Assembly (NCBI GenBank): GCA_007922225.1
Contig: ML679968.1
Location: 9,294,399-9,358,398, forward strand
DNA from: Emydura subglobosa
Taxonomy: Eukaryota; Chordata; Testudines; Chelidae
Length of the DNA: 64,000 bases
Direction of reading: 5' to 3'
Below the pieces are notes generated by a model, which saw only the letters and a list, made by a program, of their open reading frames with translations, did no database searches and was not told where the DNA came from. Below are positions 26,201 through 42,710 of this stretch, in pieces. Each line of letters opens with the position of its first letter. Positions within the stretch are counted from its first letter, which is position 1. A program made the position numbers and the translations under genes.

Positions 26201-28538
26201 CAAGAGTCCTGCTAGACCACACTTGAAGTATTTTTGTTTTGAAGAGCGGTGTTACCAAATACATATGAGTGTGGTATTTGCTTAGGTCTTTCCATCCAGG
26301 ATTAACCAAATACCAGCAAATCAAGAAATGTGTATTCTGATGCTTGCCTCTAGTCATATTTATGCACTGGACTCTTTCAGAACAAAAAAGGCTCACTACC
26401 CTGTCACATTATCTCGCAAGCACAGCACATTGTCACATTATTTTAAAGACTATGTCATGACCTCTCTGGCATGCAGGCTTCAGGCACTTGAGTTGCTGCT
26501 GTAACTGCTCAATCATGAGACGCTCAAATTCCCATCACTAACGGTGAAGTTTAGATTCGAGCACATTAGAAAATTACAGACAACAAGTCAAGTCACTCAA
26601 AGAAGATATTAGACATCCCCAGGGCCGTGTTACTGGTTGAAATGGGTTTAATACAGGTGGGAAAACAATTGCCAAGGAAAAGCTGTCTTGCCATTTTGCA
26701 TATTCTGAATCATTATAAGATCATTGTACAGAAAGGTGTCAAAACGTGTAAGAGTATAAAAGATCCCAAATGACATTTTATCTTACTCAGAATTAGGAAG
26801 AAATGGAGGAAAAAAAAAAAAGTTTGGAAATACTTTATACTTTAATAAGTGCTGTTTCTCTCACATCATCTTATTTTTATTTGTGTACTTATCAAATTAT
26901 CTATAAAAGTAGAAATTTATCACCTGGAGATGACCTAGCCACTGAATTTCTATCAAGGTTTCTTTCTATAAGATAATAGACTTGAAATTAAACAAAGATA
27001 AAGATAAGTGTGACTGCTCCATTTAGACCTGCAGGTCCTCTGTCTACCTTTGTAAGCCTAGGGCATGGCATGGGTCTTGTATTTCATTGTATTGCTGCAT
27101 ATGTCTGGCCCCAAAAAATACTTATTTGTATTTTTAAAATATAAAGATGGAAGGGCTTATTTTAAGTACATACACTTAAAAAGGTAGAAGTATATTCATG
27201 ATGTTTGTTGGATTTATATTTAGATCTAAAGTACTGATTGTCTATAGTGTAGTTAAAAGTGTCAGTCCTTTGTTTTCCTGGAAGAGGCAGTGGTACATAA
27301 ACCTCTTTGCTTTTCAAAGTACTGTTTTATTTGAGAGAACTGCAATTCTTGTAAACAGTTTGGTGATTGTATGGCCATTTCTTCATAATCCCATCATTCT
27401 TTTAGATAATGTATGAGACATGGAAATTGATAACATGAGTTGTAGCTGGAGGCAGAAATCTTTTAGATGAAAATGTGTGAGAGATAAATGGGTGTCCATT
27501 TGTGGAAAGTATATGGTGACAGTAGTTTCTGATCTGAAGGATTTGATGACATTGTCAAAACCCGTCGGAGAGACTTTCCAGGTACACTTAAAGCAGAGTA
27601 AATTTAGCATACAGGTTAGAAGAATGTACTGTTTAAAGATACATTGAAATACATTTTATGGTATTTCAAAATAATTTTCAATAGGTATTGCTAGAAAATT
27701 CTTGTACTGAAAAAGTGGATAGAAGTCCTGCTTTTGTCTTTAGTTACTTCTAACTATAGCTCTTTCTGAGACCAATCATATGGTCTCTAGTGATCTATTT
27801 TTTTGCATTTTTCATTAAAAATATGAGCTGTACTTAGCTAGCTTCACAGTCTGAAATGTCCACTATTGATAGGCAACTCGGTCTTTATTTTGCACCTGCA
27901 TAGCTTAAAGGTGAACAGCAAAGTAAATAGGGGATATGTTTTAAAAGCTATTTAATATCCTAAATCAGTAAAACAACCTATGAGCCTGTTTAACCCCTAC
28001 ATTACCTCAGTTTTACAATGTTGTAATCCCATAAAAAATGGAGTGACACCAACATAAAACTTGGGGGAATGCAGTGGTGAATCAAACCTTGTATGTAGAA
28101 ATAAGGGTCAGATCATCAGCTTGTATAACTCAATTGACTTCAGTGCTGGCTGATCATTTCCATGGTTAAAAATAGAGAAGCTTAGTTCTATTTATTATTA
28201 TTAATATTTATTGTTGAGGGACTGATTTGCAAAACTGTTCCCCATTTACATACTTGACTGGATGTTGGTGTGTGAAGTCACTTGAAACCACATGTGTGTT
28301 CATAGTAATTGTCCCTATGAAATAAATGTACAAATTTAAAACTCAGACTTAAAAATATTTACTACTTGTGGGTCTTTCAGAATTTTGTCTTGTTCCATTT
28401 CCTAATCAGTGAGGTCTTGTATTGTTTAAAATGTGAGTCCTTTGCTTCTTTCCAGCCTCTTCTTCCTCCCTCAGTGAAGTTAGTAATGTTGAATTTGTGT
28501 TATTGCAAGTAAGTAAAAGAAAAATATTTGTAATTACC
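26201..28538. other. Unannotated sequence
   Basis: AT-rich with an A-run at 26811-26822. At 28108-28160 (GGTCAGATCATCAGC, then AACTCAATTGACTTCAGTGC) there is a half-MITE remnant. No gene or RNA recognised. Confidence 0.4.
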
Positions 28539-28680
28539 ATAGCCCCTAGGAATCCTAGTCATGGACAAGGACCTCATTATGCTGCTGTTGTACAAACACA
28601 GAACTAAAAGCAGTCGCTGACCCAAGCAGCCTACAATCTAAGTATAAAATAAGAGACAACAGATGCATACAGATAGACTA
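28539..28680 (-). repeat. SINE 3' part, antisense
   Basis: The plus strand reads CCCCTAGGAATCCTAGTCAT, GGACAAGGACCTCATTATGC, GTACAAACACAGAAC and GCAGCCTACAATCTAAGTAT. This is the antisense of a turtle-type MIR-like SINE tail. Related + strand copies lie at 34700-34795 and 52960-53125. Confidence 0.7.
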
Positions 28681-28799
28681 GGGCAGTGTAAGGAGTCGAC
28701 ATATTAGGTTGTGTTCTCAGCATACCAGCAGCCTAACCATTGTAAAGAGTTTTGTAGTTCTGAGAGTTCTGAAGAAAGATCTGACACAGATAGTGAGGT

Positions 28800-29468
28800 A
28801 GCTTTGCAGATGTTTATGGAGAGCACCTTCGAAGTGTAAGAGGGAGTATGGGAAAAAACATGAAGGTGCTTTGAAAATTTAAAAAGTGGGAAGTGGAGAC
28901 TGGCATTAAGGGCTGATCAGAGGCAAGAGTCTACAGCTCATTAGCAAATGAGAAATAATAGGTAGGGCCTTGAAAGTGAATATAAGAACCATATGTTTGA
29001 CGTGCTAGAGAAGGGTAAACCAGTGGAGGGACACAAAAAGATGGGTTGCATGATCAAAGTGATGGGCGATTTTGGATAGAGCAGTTTCAGTGGAATGCAA
29101 GGGACAGAAGCCAGATTGGAGAAGATCTAGGATGGTGTTGGAGTAAAGGGACTCTAAACAGTGATTGTAAACAGTGTTTTCAATCAATAAGCTTAGAGAT
29201 GAACAGGAGAAGGAGATGGAATGGTTATTGAAGAGGCATATGTGGTCCAGGGTGGTTTTTTTTAAAAATGAGAGAGAGACTAAAGCATATTTGTACTGTG
29301 AGGGGAAATAGTCAGAAGAGGCTGGGAGGTTAAGGGAAAAAAAGAAAGGGGATAAAAGGGAGATCAGGAGATATGGGTCAAATGGAGGGGTTAAAGGAGG
29401 AAACAAAGAAGGAACAATCAGTTGCACACATACAAAATGAAAGATGATTGCCAGAAAGTAGTATTGTG
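28800..29468 (-). mobile_element. L2-like LINE, RT part (right flank of a CR1 insertion)
   Basis: On the minus strand this encodes a piece of an L2/Rex-group reverse transcriptase. LLQSGFCPLHSTETALSK is a conserved early RT block. It is followed directly by HFDHATHLFVSLHWFTLL, a block that normally lies much later, so the middle of the RT is deleted. The frame runs about 160 residues without a stop (29005-29487). The same LINE continues at 30122-31345 with the endonuclease part; a CR1 on the other strand separates them. Confidence 0.8.
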
Positions 29469-30120
29469 AAAAGGGACTGGGAATCATAGTGGATCACAAG
29501 CTAAATATGAGTGAAGAGTGTAACACTGTTGCAAAAAAAGCAGACATCATTCTGGGATGTGTTAGCGGGAGTGTTGTAAGCATGATACGAGATTCTTCCG
29601 CTCTACCCCATGCTGATTGGGCTGATTAGGCTTCAACTGGAGTACTGTGTCCAGTTCTGGGTGCCGCATTTAAGGAAAGATGAGAACAAATTGGAGAAAG
29701 TCCAGAGAAGAGCAACAAAAATGATTAAAGGTCTAGAAAACATCACCTATGAGGGAAGATTGGGAAAATTGGGTGTTTTAGTCTGGAGAAGAGAAGACTG
29801 GGAGGGGACATAACAGTTTTTCAAGTACATGAAAGATTGTTACAAGGAGGAGGAGAAAATTGTTCTCTTTAATCTCTGAGAATAGGACAAAAAGCAATGG
29901 GCTTAAATTGCAGCAAGGGCTAACTGTCAAGGTGGTGAAGCACTGGACTAAATTGCCTTGGGAAGTTGTGGAATCTCCATCACTGGAAATTTTTAGGAGC
30001 AGGTTAGACAGACACCTGTCAGGAATGGTCTAGATAATACTTAGTCCTTCCATAACTGCAGGGGACTGGACTAGATGACCTCTCGAGGTCCCTTCCAGTT
30101 CTACGGTTCTATGATTCTAT
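29469..30120 (+). mobile_element. CR1 LINE 3' end inserted in the L2-like LINE
   Basis: The + strand starts in ORF2 with a LGIIVDHKLNMSEECNTVAKK-type block (positions 29476-29540, trimmed here). It runs through LEYCVQFWVPHLRKDENKLE and VQRRATKMIKGLENITYEG (29630-29750) and the SITGNF-type C-terminus. It ends in the CR1 3' UTR with CTATGATTCTAT at 30120. ORF2 has stops and one frame change. The 5'-truncated structure with a precise 3' end is what target-primed insertion gives. Confidence 0.9.
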
Positions 30121-30121
30121 A

Positions 30122-31345
30122 AAAGAAGACAAGACATTTCTGCATCTGTGAGATGGGAGAAGGAAGCAAGAGTTGTAGGAGAGGAAGAGATGGCAAGCGA
30201 ATGGGAGGAACCCATTTTCTCTTGGAAGAAACTGGTGAGATCCTATGCAGAGAAAGAGGCAAGAGGAGGGGAGATTTGAGGAGGGATTAAAAGGTGGTAA
30301 AAAGGCCACTGGGATTTTGGGCAAAGGATTAAATTAAATTGGAGAAATAAAGTTGTTTAGCGAAGAAGATGGCAGAACTGAAAGAGGAGCTTTGGAAGCA
30401 AATGTTGGGGATGAACCAAGGCTGGAGATTAACTGGGTGGACTTTGCAATGGGAGAGGGCGCATAAGAGTCAAGTGTGGAGGTATGTGAAGTATGGAGAG
30501 AGTCCACAACCATATCAGTGAAAGAAAGGGCAGCGAGAAGAGGCTTGAGAGTGTACAAGAATTCATCCACACTGATGTATTTGAAATCACAGAAAGGTCA
30601 AGTGACTGTGTGTAGAGGGAGGGATTGGTGGGTGAGCTGAAATAGACTAAGTGATGCTCAGACAGATCAGAAAAAGAGCAATGCTTGGTGAAGATCAAGT
30701 CAAGTGAATGGCCTTTTTGATGAGTGGGAGAGTTGAATCAGGCTTGAGGACAAATGAAGAGATGAGGGTAAGGGAAAGTGCATCTATGGGGTTGAATGGG
30801 TCATCGTCATAGAAGCCAAAGTCACCAAGGATGAATGTGAGAGAGAGTCAGAAGTTGAAATCGTAGAGGAAGACTGATAGAGAGGAGTTGAGTGGATGGT
30901 AGATGACAGCAATGTGGAGGGGAATAGAAGAGCCAGCTGCAGTGGTGTTCAAAAGAGGAGAAAGAGTGAGAAATGGGAAGAAGGAGGGGTTGCATGTGTC
31001 AGAAATGGGAGAAGAGAAGCCCAATATCTACCCCATGGTCTGGTCCAGAGTGGTAAGTGTGAACAAATTAAAGAGAGGACAGCTGAAAAAGCAGCGTCAG
31101 ACAAAGAGATCAGGTTCCTGTGCAAGCCAGGAACCAGGAGATATGAAGTCATTGCAGAGTGATAAGGATGAAGGTAACAGGGATGTGGAAATGGAGCCAG
31201 TGAGAGGATGGAGGAAGAGGAGGAGAATAGATGTTAGGATGCAAAATAGGGATGTGGAGAGAGCCATGGTAGAGTTGCAGATTGACAAAAGGGGGGAAAA
31301 ATTTGAAAAATGTCGTGAAGGTTATTGCAACTATACCTAAAGAAA
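30122..31345 (-). mobile_element. L2-like LINE, endonuclease and linker part
   Basis: Read on the minus strand, an apurinic-type endonuclease domain can be followed. A GDF-type motif is at about 30815 (ILGDFGFYDD), HLTLIFTKHCSFSDLSEHHL at 30640-30710 carries the SD-H catalytic block, and upstream pieces (WTRPWGRYWASLLPFLTHA) lie at about 30990-31050. Downstream is the spacer between endonuclease and RT (NPSLYTQSLDLSVISNTSVW). Several frameshifts are present. With 28800-29468 it forms one inactive element. Confidence 0.8.
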
Positions 31346-31349
31346 CTGG

Positions 31350-32743
31350 TGTGTGTTACTACTCCCAGCTAGAGAGATACAAGTAAGCATCTGGGCTGAA
31401 CCACTGGCAAAATCTAGGCAGGGGAGCACACCATGAGCAAAGCAGCTCACTGGTGCTTTCACAGCTACTCCTCAGGAAGCTAGAGTGCATTGTTGCTCTT
31501 GCTTGGAAGGGAAGAGTAAGTGGCTGAGCTACACCACTGGCAGGATCCAGCTGAGGGGAATTTAGTGACAATATCTTACAATGCTACAAGCAGAAAATTC
31601 TTTGGATTAGCAGAGAAATCCAAGTTAACTGTGTCCAAGTGCCTGAGAGAGACCACACTGAGAATGCCACACTCAGGGCAGACTGCAAGAAATAGGGCAG
31701 ACAATGGTTTATTCTATAATTAAATTCACAAAGCCAGTAACAAAAGAACTTCTGCAGTACCACACTGGTTAACCAGAAGCCAAACACAGTCCCCTTTAGG
31801 CATTCCAGCCCTTGGCTCCCATCCAGGCAACCCAATCTAATGGAGTGAGAGGTTATTGAAAATCTATTTCACCATATATGAGATTCCTTCTAATCCCAAA
31901 GTATCAGACACATATTCCCATGTCAATATGAATCTCAGATCTTATCCAAACATCATGTTTTCAGCCAAGCCTTAGTAACTGACTAAAGAGTTATTAATAA
32001 AAGAAGAGAGTTATAAATATTTAATAGATCATATACATTCAAATGATTGCAAAGTACTTGAATCAGTTTTGTAGCAGTATTGGAATTGACTATTGGCTTG
32101 TAAAGTTTCTCTGGTAACTTCCAAAAAATTGGAAGGTCCTCAGTTTGAGATGCTCCTTTTAATTGTAAATCAACAGTCCAGAAAAGTAGGGTAGGAAAGA
32201 GGCAACATAGAGATGTCTCAGGTGTCTTTTTACATCCTCTGCCATGGGAATGGAAATTTAGTGTCTCAATCAAAGCCCACAGCCCAGGTGCCTGGAAAAT
32301 TACCGGCCCAAGATGGAATCCAGGGTCCCTTATCAAACATCCTTACATGGTTTGCTGAATCACAGGGGTGGCCATTGGTGCCTTGCTGTCTGAAGCATCT
32401 GCAGGAAGCGCTATCTGGATGGGATGAGTTTCTTCAATGGCCTATTGTGGGAGTGGCATGTCCTTGATGGGCCATCAACACATAGCTGTGTAGCCCTAAT
32501 GTAAATCCTATCTGAAGGGTGTTACCCAGGAAAACATATGTTTAAGATACAGGTACATAGCCAATTTTCATAACTTCAGATACAAAGATGGCACATACAT
32601 ATAAACAAGATGATCATATTTAGCAAATCATAGCTTTTCCATTGATTCCTTACATGACATACTTTATACAAGATTTGTTGCAATTGTATACCAGTGGTAA
32701 GATCAATTATATAAATGGTCATCTTTAATCATACAGTATCACA
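31350..32743 (-). repeat. Long LTR-like element (endogenous retrovirus or similar)
   Basis: Read on the minus strand it starts TGTGATACTGTATGATTAAA at 32743 and ends near 31350 with ...ACACA. That gives TG...CA termini for a long terminal repeat of about 1.39 kb. An AATAAA polyadenylation signal lies on the minus strand at about 31706-31711. The body matches my recollection of turtle LTRs in style. No coding frame is visible. No target duplication could be identified, and the lower boundary is approximate. It abuts the L2-like LINE. Confidence 0.6.
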
Positions 32744-35439
32744 TTAACACAGAAAAGAAACTGCAGAAAATTATTCCTCCACAGCATCTTAAAATTACTT
32801 ATCAAGCCCTAGAAACTAAAGGAATTGCTTTGTTTTTTAGGTTTGATAACTAATTTGAAGCTGCTAAAGGAATAATTTCCTGCAATTTATTTTCTGTCCT
32901 AATTTTGAACTGAGTTCTGCTGAAGATGTAGCATCATACTTAGTTTGAGAATTATTGTTGTTGTATTTTGCCATTTTCTTCTAACAGTCCTCCCACTGAC
33001 CTCTGAATGCTCCGGTTTAGGAATTGCACATAATCGTATATGATATTCCTCCTTCAGTGAATTTCCTCACTAAAATTTCATCTGACCATTCTGACCAGCT
33101 TTAAGCAGCCAGCATTTCACACTATACGGACATAGAATAAAGCTTAACCTCATTCTTTGTTGACATAGAATTAAATATCTTTAAATGATATTCCAGGGAA
33201 CTGATTAAAAAAAAAAATCTGTACTAGAGCTTGCTAAAACAAACAAAAACTTTGAAAAGCGAAGGAAGAAATACCAAGCTGATATTTTAAAGAACAGTTA
33301 ATCTTATTTTCTGTTGATCAAAATGTAACAAAGGTTTAGAGTAATAACATAACCATGTTTCAATATTTACAGAAAAACAACCCACACTCTGTAGCCCTGG
33401 TTGAGAACCAGTACTCTGTGGGGATATGCAGAGGTTTTCCATCATCTTATCTAGATATTTGCCTACTTTTACAACAGGCTACGTAAAAAGCAATAACAAA
33501 GGCAGAACAAACTAACATGTCATACAGATGATGAATTATTTGTGCTGCTCTATATATTATATACTGACATGTAACTACAATATTTATATTCCAATTTATT
33601 TATTTTATAATTATTTGGTAAAAATGAGAAAACCAGCAATATTTCAGTAATAGTGTGCTGTGACACTTTTTTTTGTATTTTTATGTCTGATTTTGTAAAC
33701 AAGTAGTTTTTAAGTGAGGTGAAACTTGGGGGTATGCAAGACAAAAGAGACTCATGAAATGGGTACAGTAGTCTGGAAAGATTGAGAGCTACTGATATAG
33801 AGGATGTGGATCTGTTACAGCCCTAGCTTCAGTGCTTCACTCTTTAACTTCAGTTGTAGCAGCTTGTGCTTTCAGCTCTGGACGTCCTCCATTCAACCCC
33901 TAGTGTGTTGACCAAGGTGGTAGGTATCGCATATGTCTATGTATACAATTGGACTCTAAACTCTAAGCTTATGCTTAGCAGTATATATATTATAATAACC
34001 ATTGTTCTTTATATATAAATAAATCACATCCTGAGTTCTGTTCCTAAAACAGGCTAGAATTAATATGAATAAATGATTCACTGGGGCAGCTCCTCAGCTG
34101 GCATACATTGATTTGCACTAGCTGAGGAGATTCTGGCACCATTATCTTTAAGTGCTCTGTTAGCTCTATTTCTTTCCATAGCATTATTCAATTTCCTCTT
34201 GTTCACTATTTCCCCCTCACTGACTTTTCTTGTTTTATTTCCTCTTTCTGTCTGCCCTGCCCCCATTCTGTCTCTGTTCCCCCCGGTTTCCTGTCTGCCC
34301 ATTTGTTACTATCTAAGTCTTTTTCTCTTTTCCTCCCGATTCTTACTCCCGACTTGCAAGTCCCCTCTCATTTTTTAAACTATGTCAGTGACCTCAGAGC
34401 AGAACCTAGGTAGGAGGAGCTGCTGCTGCTCTCTGAATGTAGCATCAAGCTGCAGTAGACTATGGATGATAGCTCTGCTGCCTGCTGCATGGGCTATAAA
34501 GTTAATAGACATCAGGGCTAGGAGAGAGTTAGGGAGCAGTAGCTTCTACCGGGTATCCACAGGTGCTGCTGTTGTGCACTATATTACAACAAAGAGAAAA
34601 GCCAGGCAGTAGCAGAACAGGTAGGGGAGAGTGCTCTGGTTAGGGTCTTGCTTAGGGCTGTCATTGATTCTTCCTTCTAAAAATGTTTAGAAAAGACATG
34701 GTTAGATTGCAAGCCCTCTGGGGCAGCACCTGCATCTTATTGTGTCAGCAAGGCAATTAGTACATTGTTGGCTCTATATACATAATATGTAACTAGAATA
34801 TATCTTGTCCCGACTTTTCAGCCACTTCTCCCATTTTTTTACTGTAAATTGTGCATGGTTCCCTCTTAAACTAGTGGCTTTCCCCCATCCCCGTCATTAA
34901 AGATTTATATTCTAAAGAAAGGATGAGGTTCCTTTCAGAACTCTTGTTTTATGCAAAGGCAGTTACACTGATAGCTCTTTAATTGTTGCTGACTTACAAT
35001 CAACGTTAATAGCTACATAGCTCTCAAAAGAGTAGACCGAGAAGGTGATTGAATCTCTCTATGGGACCAAGAGCCCTGTCTGCAGTAGGGACTTGCATAG
35101 GCCAGAATGATTATATATAAATCATATGTCGATCCTCTCAGAAGAAAGACACCACCAATTTTGTTTCAGGTAAGTGTTTCTTAGCTGTGTAAGTGATGAC
35201 ATATCAGATAATTACTGGAAGGGCACAACTTCTGAAAAAAAATTTAAAAACCCCTCATATGTTGCCTGATTATATTTCATCTCAGTAATTGTTTGTTTAC
35301 ATATATATTTAGATATTAACTTTTCAATAAAGATAAATAAACTTGTTATATACTATGCAGGTGTACCCTGTTCCTTTGTATTTCTTTCTTTGTAGTTCTT
35401 TCTTTAGGTAACAAGTGATGAGCACTTATAAAGATGAAG
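32744..35439. other. Mostly unannotated sequence
   Basis: AT-rich. At about 33840-33910 (TTGTAGCAGCTTGTGCTTTC, then CCATTCAACCCC) there is a possible tRNA-like SINE remnant. At 34080-34140 (CAGCTGGCATACATTGATTT, then AGCTGAGGAGATTCTGGC) there is a small palindromic MITE remnant. 34700-34795 is listed separately. Nothing else recognised. Confidence 0.45.
34700..34795 (+). repeat. SINE 3' fragment
   Basis: GATTGCAAGCCCTCTGGGGC, then AGCACCTGCATCTTATTGTG, followed by a degenerate form of the AATTAGTACATTGTTGGCTC block, is the sense version of the SINE tail found antisense at 28539-28680. Confidence 0.6.
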
Positions 35440-36003
35440 GGCAACAAAGATGATCAAGGATATGATATGGCTTCCTTATGAGGACAGACTTAAAAAAGAT
35501 TAGGGCTGTTCATCTTAGAAAAGAGATGATTAAGGGTGATGTGAAAGAGGTCTATAAAGTCATGAAAGGTCTGGAAAAGGTGAATAGAGAAGTGTTAATT
35601 TTTTCCACAATACAAAAGCCAGGGGTCAGCCAATGAAATTAATAGGCAGCAAGTTTAAAACAAACATAAGGAAATTTTTGTTCACATGACACACAATTAA
35701 TCTGTGGAACTCATTGCCAAGGGATGTTGTGACTGGATTCAAATATGAATAAGATAAATTCATGGAGGATAGGTTCACCCATGACTATTAGCCAAGATGA
35801 TCAGGGATATAGCCCTGTGCTTTGGTTGTCCCTAAACCTCTGACTGCCAGAAGCTGGGACTGAAGAACAGGGAATAAGTCATTCAATAATTTCCCTGTTC
35901 TGTACACTTCCCTGAAATCCTGGTACTGGTCACTGTTGACCACAGAATACTGGACTAGATGGACCATTGGTCTGACCCAGCATAGCAGCTTTTATGTTTT
36001 TAT
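35440..36003 (+). mobile_element. CR1 LINE 3' end
   Basis: It starts in the C-terminal ORF2 zone (AAAGATGATCAAGGATATGA near 35449) and covers the thumb-coding block (CTGTGGAACTCATTGCCAAG at 35702). It ends in the 3' UTR with GACTAGATGGACCATTGGTC and CCCAGCATAGCAGCTTTTATG. It lies about 850 bases upstream of the NLGN4 exon, in the preceding intron. No intact frame. Confidence 0.85.
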
Positions 36004-36100
36004 GATCCAGCACCTGGTCCATAAATGCAACACAGGAGTAACTCCAATGAAGTAAATGGAGTTGCACCAGCATAAAAGCCAATGTGAGTGTAGAATCAAC
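36004..36100. repeat. Small palindromic MITE fragment
   Basis: GAGTAACTCCAATGAAGTAA followed by ATGGAGTTGCACCAGC is a short palindrome of the common AACTCCATTGAAGTCAATGGAGTT type. It sits right after the CR1 3' end. Confidence 0.5.
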
Positions 36101-36594
36101 TATCTAGGATCTCAACTTTCTTCTGTATAGTGCTGCTTATGTTTCAGAAAAAAATGGGATGTACATAATAATAATTTTAAAACTTTGATATAACCTTTTA
36201 AAAAATAAGATGTGGACCTACTGCAACTCAAATCATATAGTGCCTGAACTCTGTGGTATTCCCTTTTTTCCATGTCAGTTGTTCTTTTAATATTTCTGTG
36301 GAAGATAAATTTGTGTTATCAACAATTTTGTTTATCCTTATAAATAAAAATTACAGGTATGCCTTATTTCTTTGTATTCCTTTGTTTCGTCATTACGGTA
36401 ACAATAAGTAATCACATTTAATCACCATAATTATCTAGTGCAGCAAAATGTTTAATATAAGTATTCATTATTTGAGTGGAAGTGCAAAGGGATGTGCATT
36501 TTCCAGTTTGTCTAGGTTAGAAAATATCCTAGAACTGGCACTTGCATGGAAGATGCCCTTCATGAAAGAGTCAAGGCATATTTTGATTTGATGG
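36101..36594. other. Unannotated intronic sequence
   Basis: AT-rich; nothing recognised. Confidence 0.4.
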
Positions 36595-36690
36595 GGCCTG
36601 AGAGTTTGCAAAAGGAACAAGAGGCTGGGAACTGGGAAAGCTGGGTTTATTTCTCAGTTCTGCCACTGATTTGCTCTTTATGTCCATAAA
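36595..36690 (+). repeat. Possible MIR-type SINE fragment near the NLGN4 exon
   Basis: CTGGGAACTGGGAAAGCTGG and GTTTATTTCTCAGTTCTGCC, then ACTGATTTGC, resemble the B-box and central part of MIR. Diverged. It ends about 160 bases before the exon. Confidence 0.4.
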
Positions 36691-36849
36691 TGGATTTATT
36701 GTAACACTCCTCTCATAGAAGTGACTAAAATTAATGAAACGCATGGAGAGCCTGGTATGAAAGACACTGTATAGAGTAAACAATTACTGTGGATATGGTC
36801 AATATTAATACATTTATTAATTTAATTGTCTGCTTCCTCTTGGCTGTAG

Positions 36850-41250
<4,401 letters not shown>

Positions 41251-41463
41251 AGGGCCCAAGCATAATTTTTTCAGGCCCAGTACAAACTTGTAACCCAGAC
41301 CCTGTCCCATACACATACCGCAATTCCTCATCCCATACATACAATATCATGAGCCATGAAATTTTTTTTCTTCCCCGTAATGGGGGTTGCAGCCTGGGCC
41401 AGGACCCCCAGGGCCTCTGGACCCTGGTAAAATATATCCTTTTTTCCCCCCATGTGGGGGCCC
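41251..41463 (-). repeat. Unnamed repeat, copy 1
   Basis: Read on the minus strand from 41463 it begins GGGCCCCCACATGGGGGG and ends with TACAAGTTTGTACTGGGCC, TGAAAAAATTATGCTTGGGCCCT. A second copy in the opposite orientation is at 42711-42874. I do not recognise the family. It has GC-rich ends, no coding frame, and no terminal inverted repeat that I can see beyond GGGCCC at each end. Confidence 0.7.
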
Positions 41464-42203
41464 TGGCTATCATTACTGTCCTGTATCTTCATGATGGATA
41501 TAAACAGTAACAGTGTGATTTTAACAATATTAATGGATGCTAGTGGTAAACATAGATGTCAGTAGTAAAATTCTCTTCTTTCTAATAGCGGGTTAAATGT
41601 CAAATCTATTTATGCTATTTAAAATTACTCAATTCAAAATATAACTATATATTTTGCATTAAAAGTTAGCATTTTGTCTCAAATTGCTACCTAGACAGCA
41701 GTTGTAGGTATCTCATTCTGAATACACAAAACCACATGTATAGCATAAATATAGACATGTTGGTCTCTTCTCTGATGGCTGGAACCTGTAATTTTCTGCA
41801 AGAATACATGAATGTCAATTTTGAGGAGGTCAGCTAGGGAGATGATATTGAGGACAGTCTGTTTATTATAACTTCGGTCTGAATATGGGTTTAGCTACAG
41901 TGGGAGTGCTAGATTGAAGAGGACACAGACTGTTAATCGGCTGTGCTTAATCCCTAGCTTTTATTATTTGAATCTGTAAAGGGGATTGCAGCCTGCTATC
42001 ACAACTATTGAAATGAACAAAATCAACCAACAAGTTTGATTTCTTGAAAGTGAATGTTAAAAACTTAATTATATCAAGGCAAGATAAAAACATTATTTAA
42101 ACAACATCAGCAGATCTTTAATTTTGGTTTAATTTTGCGGAAAGTCACATTGTTCTTCTGTTTACAGTCAAAAGTACCAGCATACACTCAACATGATTTA
42201 GTG
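41464..42203. other. Unannotated sequence
   Basis: AT-rich, nothing recognised. Confidence 0.4.
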
Positions 42204-42497
42204 CACTGTTTCTCAATTAAATTTGGCCATGGAACCCTTTTGAACTCGATAAATAATTGAGGAACCCCCCCAAACTCTTAACAGTATTTTTATATATGAG
42301 GCCAAAAAAAAATGTCGAAATAAGCAAATTATATACAAACAACTAGGTCAGTGTTTCTCTATTAAATATAAATTAAATTACATTCGATACCTTCCGCCGA
42401 AAAATCTGGGACATCTTCCCTTTTTCGGCGGCGCGGAGAACAGCTGCTCGCGGAACCCTACAGTGTTCCCGCACGGAACACCAATTGAGAAACACTG
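42204..42497. mobile_element. Non-autonomous hAT transposon with perfect 8-bp TSD
   Basis: Terminal inverted repeats are CACTGTTTCTCAATT (left) and CAGTGTTTCTCAATT (right, read in reverse). The flanks are the identical octamer ATTTAGTG at 42196-42203 and 42498-42505. Eight-base duplications and CAGTGTTTCTCAA-type ends are diagnostic of hAT elements. The 294-bp interior includes an inverted pair CCGCCGAAAAA / TTTTTCGGCGG at about 42395-42436 and is CpG-rich for this neighbourhood. No coding capacity, so an autonomous hAT must have moved it. Confidence 0.92.
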
Positions 42498-42710
42498 ATT
42501 TAGTGTATTAAAAACCAAGTAAGTTTTCAAACTGTGTTCAACTACTAAACAGTTTGTCAGGGATTAATTTAAAAAGTATTTAGCATCTTTTGGATACAAG
42601 AATCATGGAATTATAGAAATGTAGGGTTGGAAGGGACCTCAAGAAGTTATCAAGTTCAGACCCCTGCACTGTGGCAGGACTAAGTAAACCCGGACCATCT
42701 CTGAAAGGCA

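Noticed and set aside
30903..31340. 145-codon lysine- and arginine-rich frame on the plus strand
   Set aside because: It is antisense to the L2-like LINE endonuclease region. Its charged composition comes from the complement of pyrimidine-rich LINE sequence.
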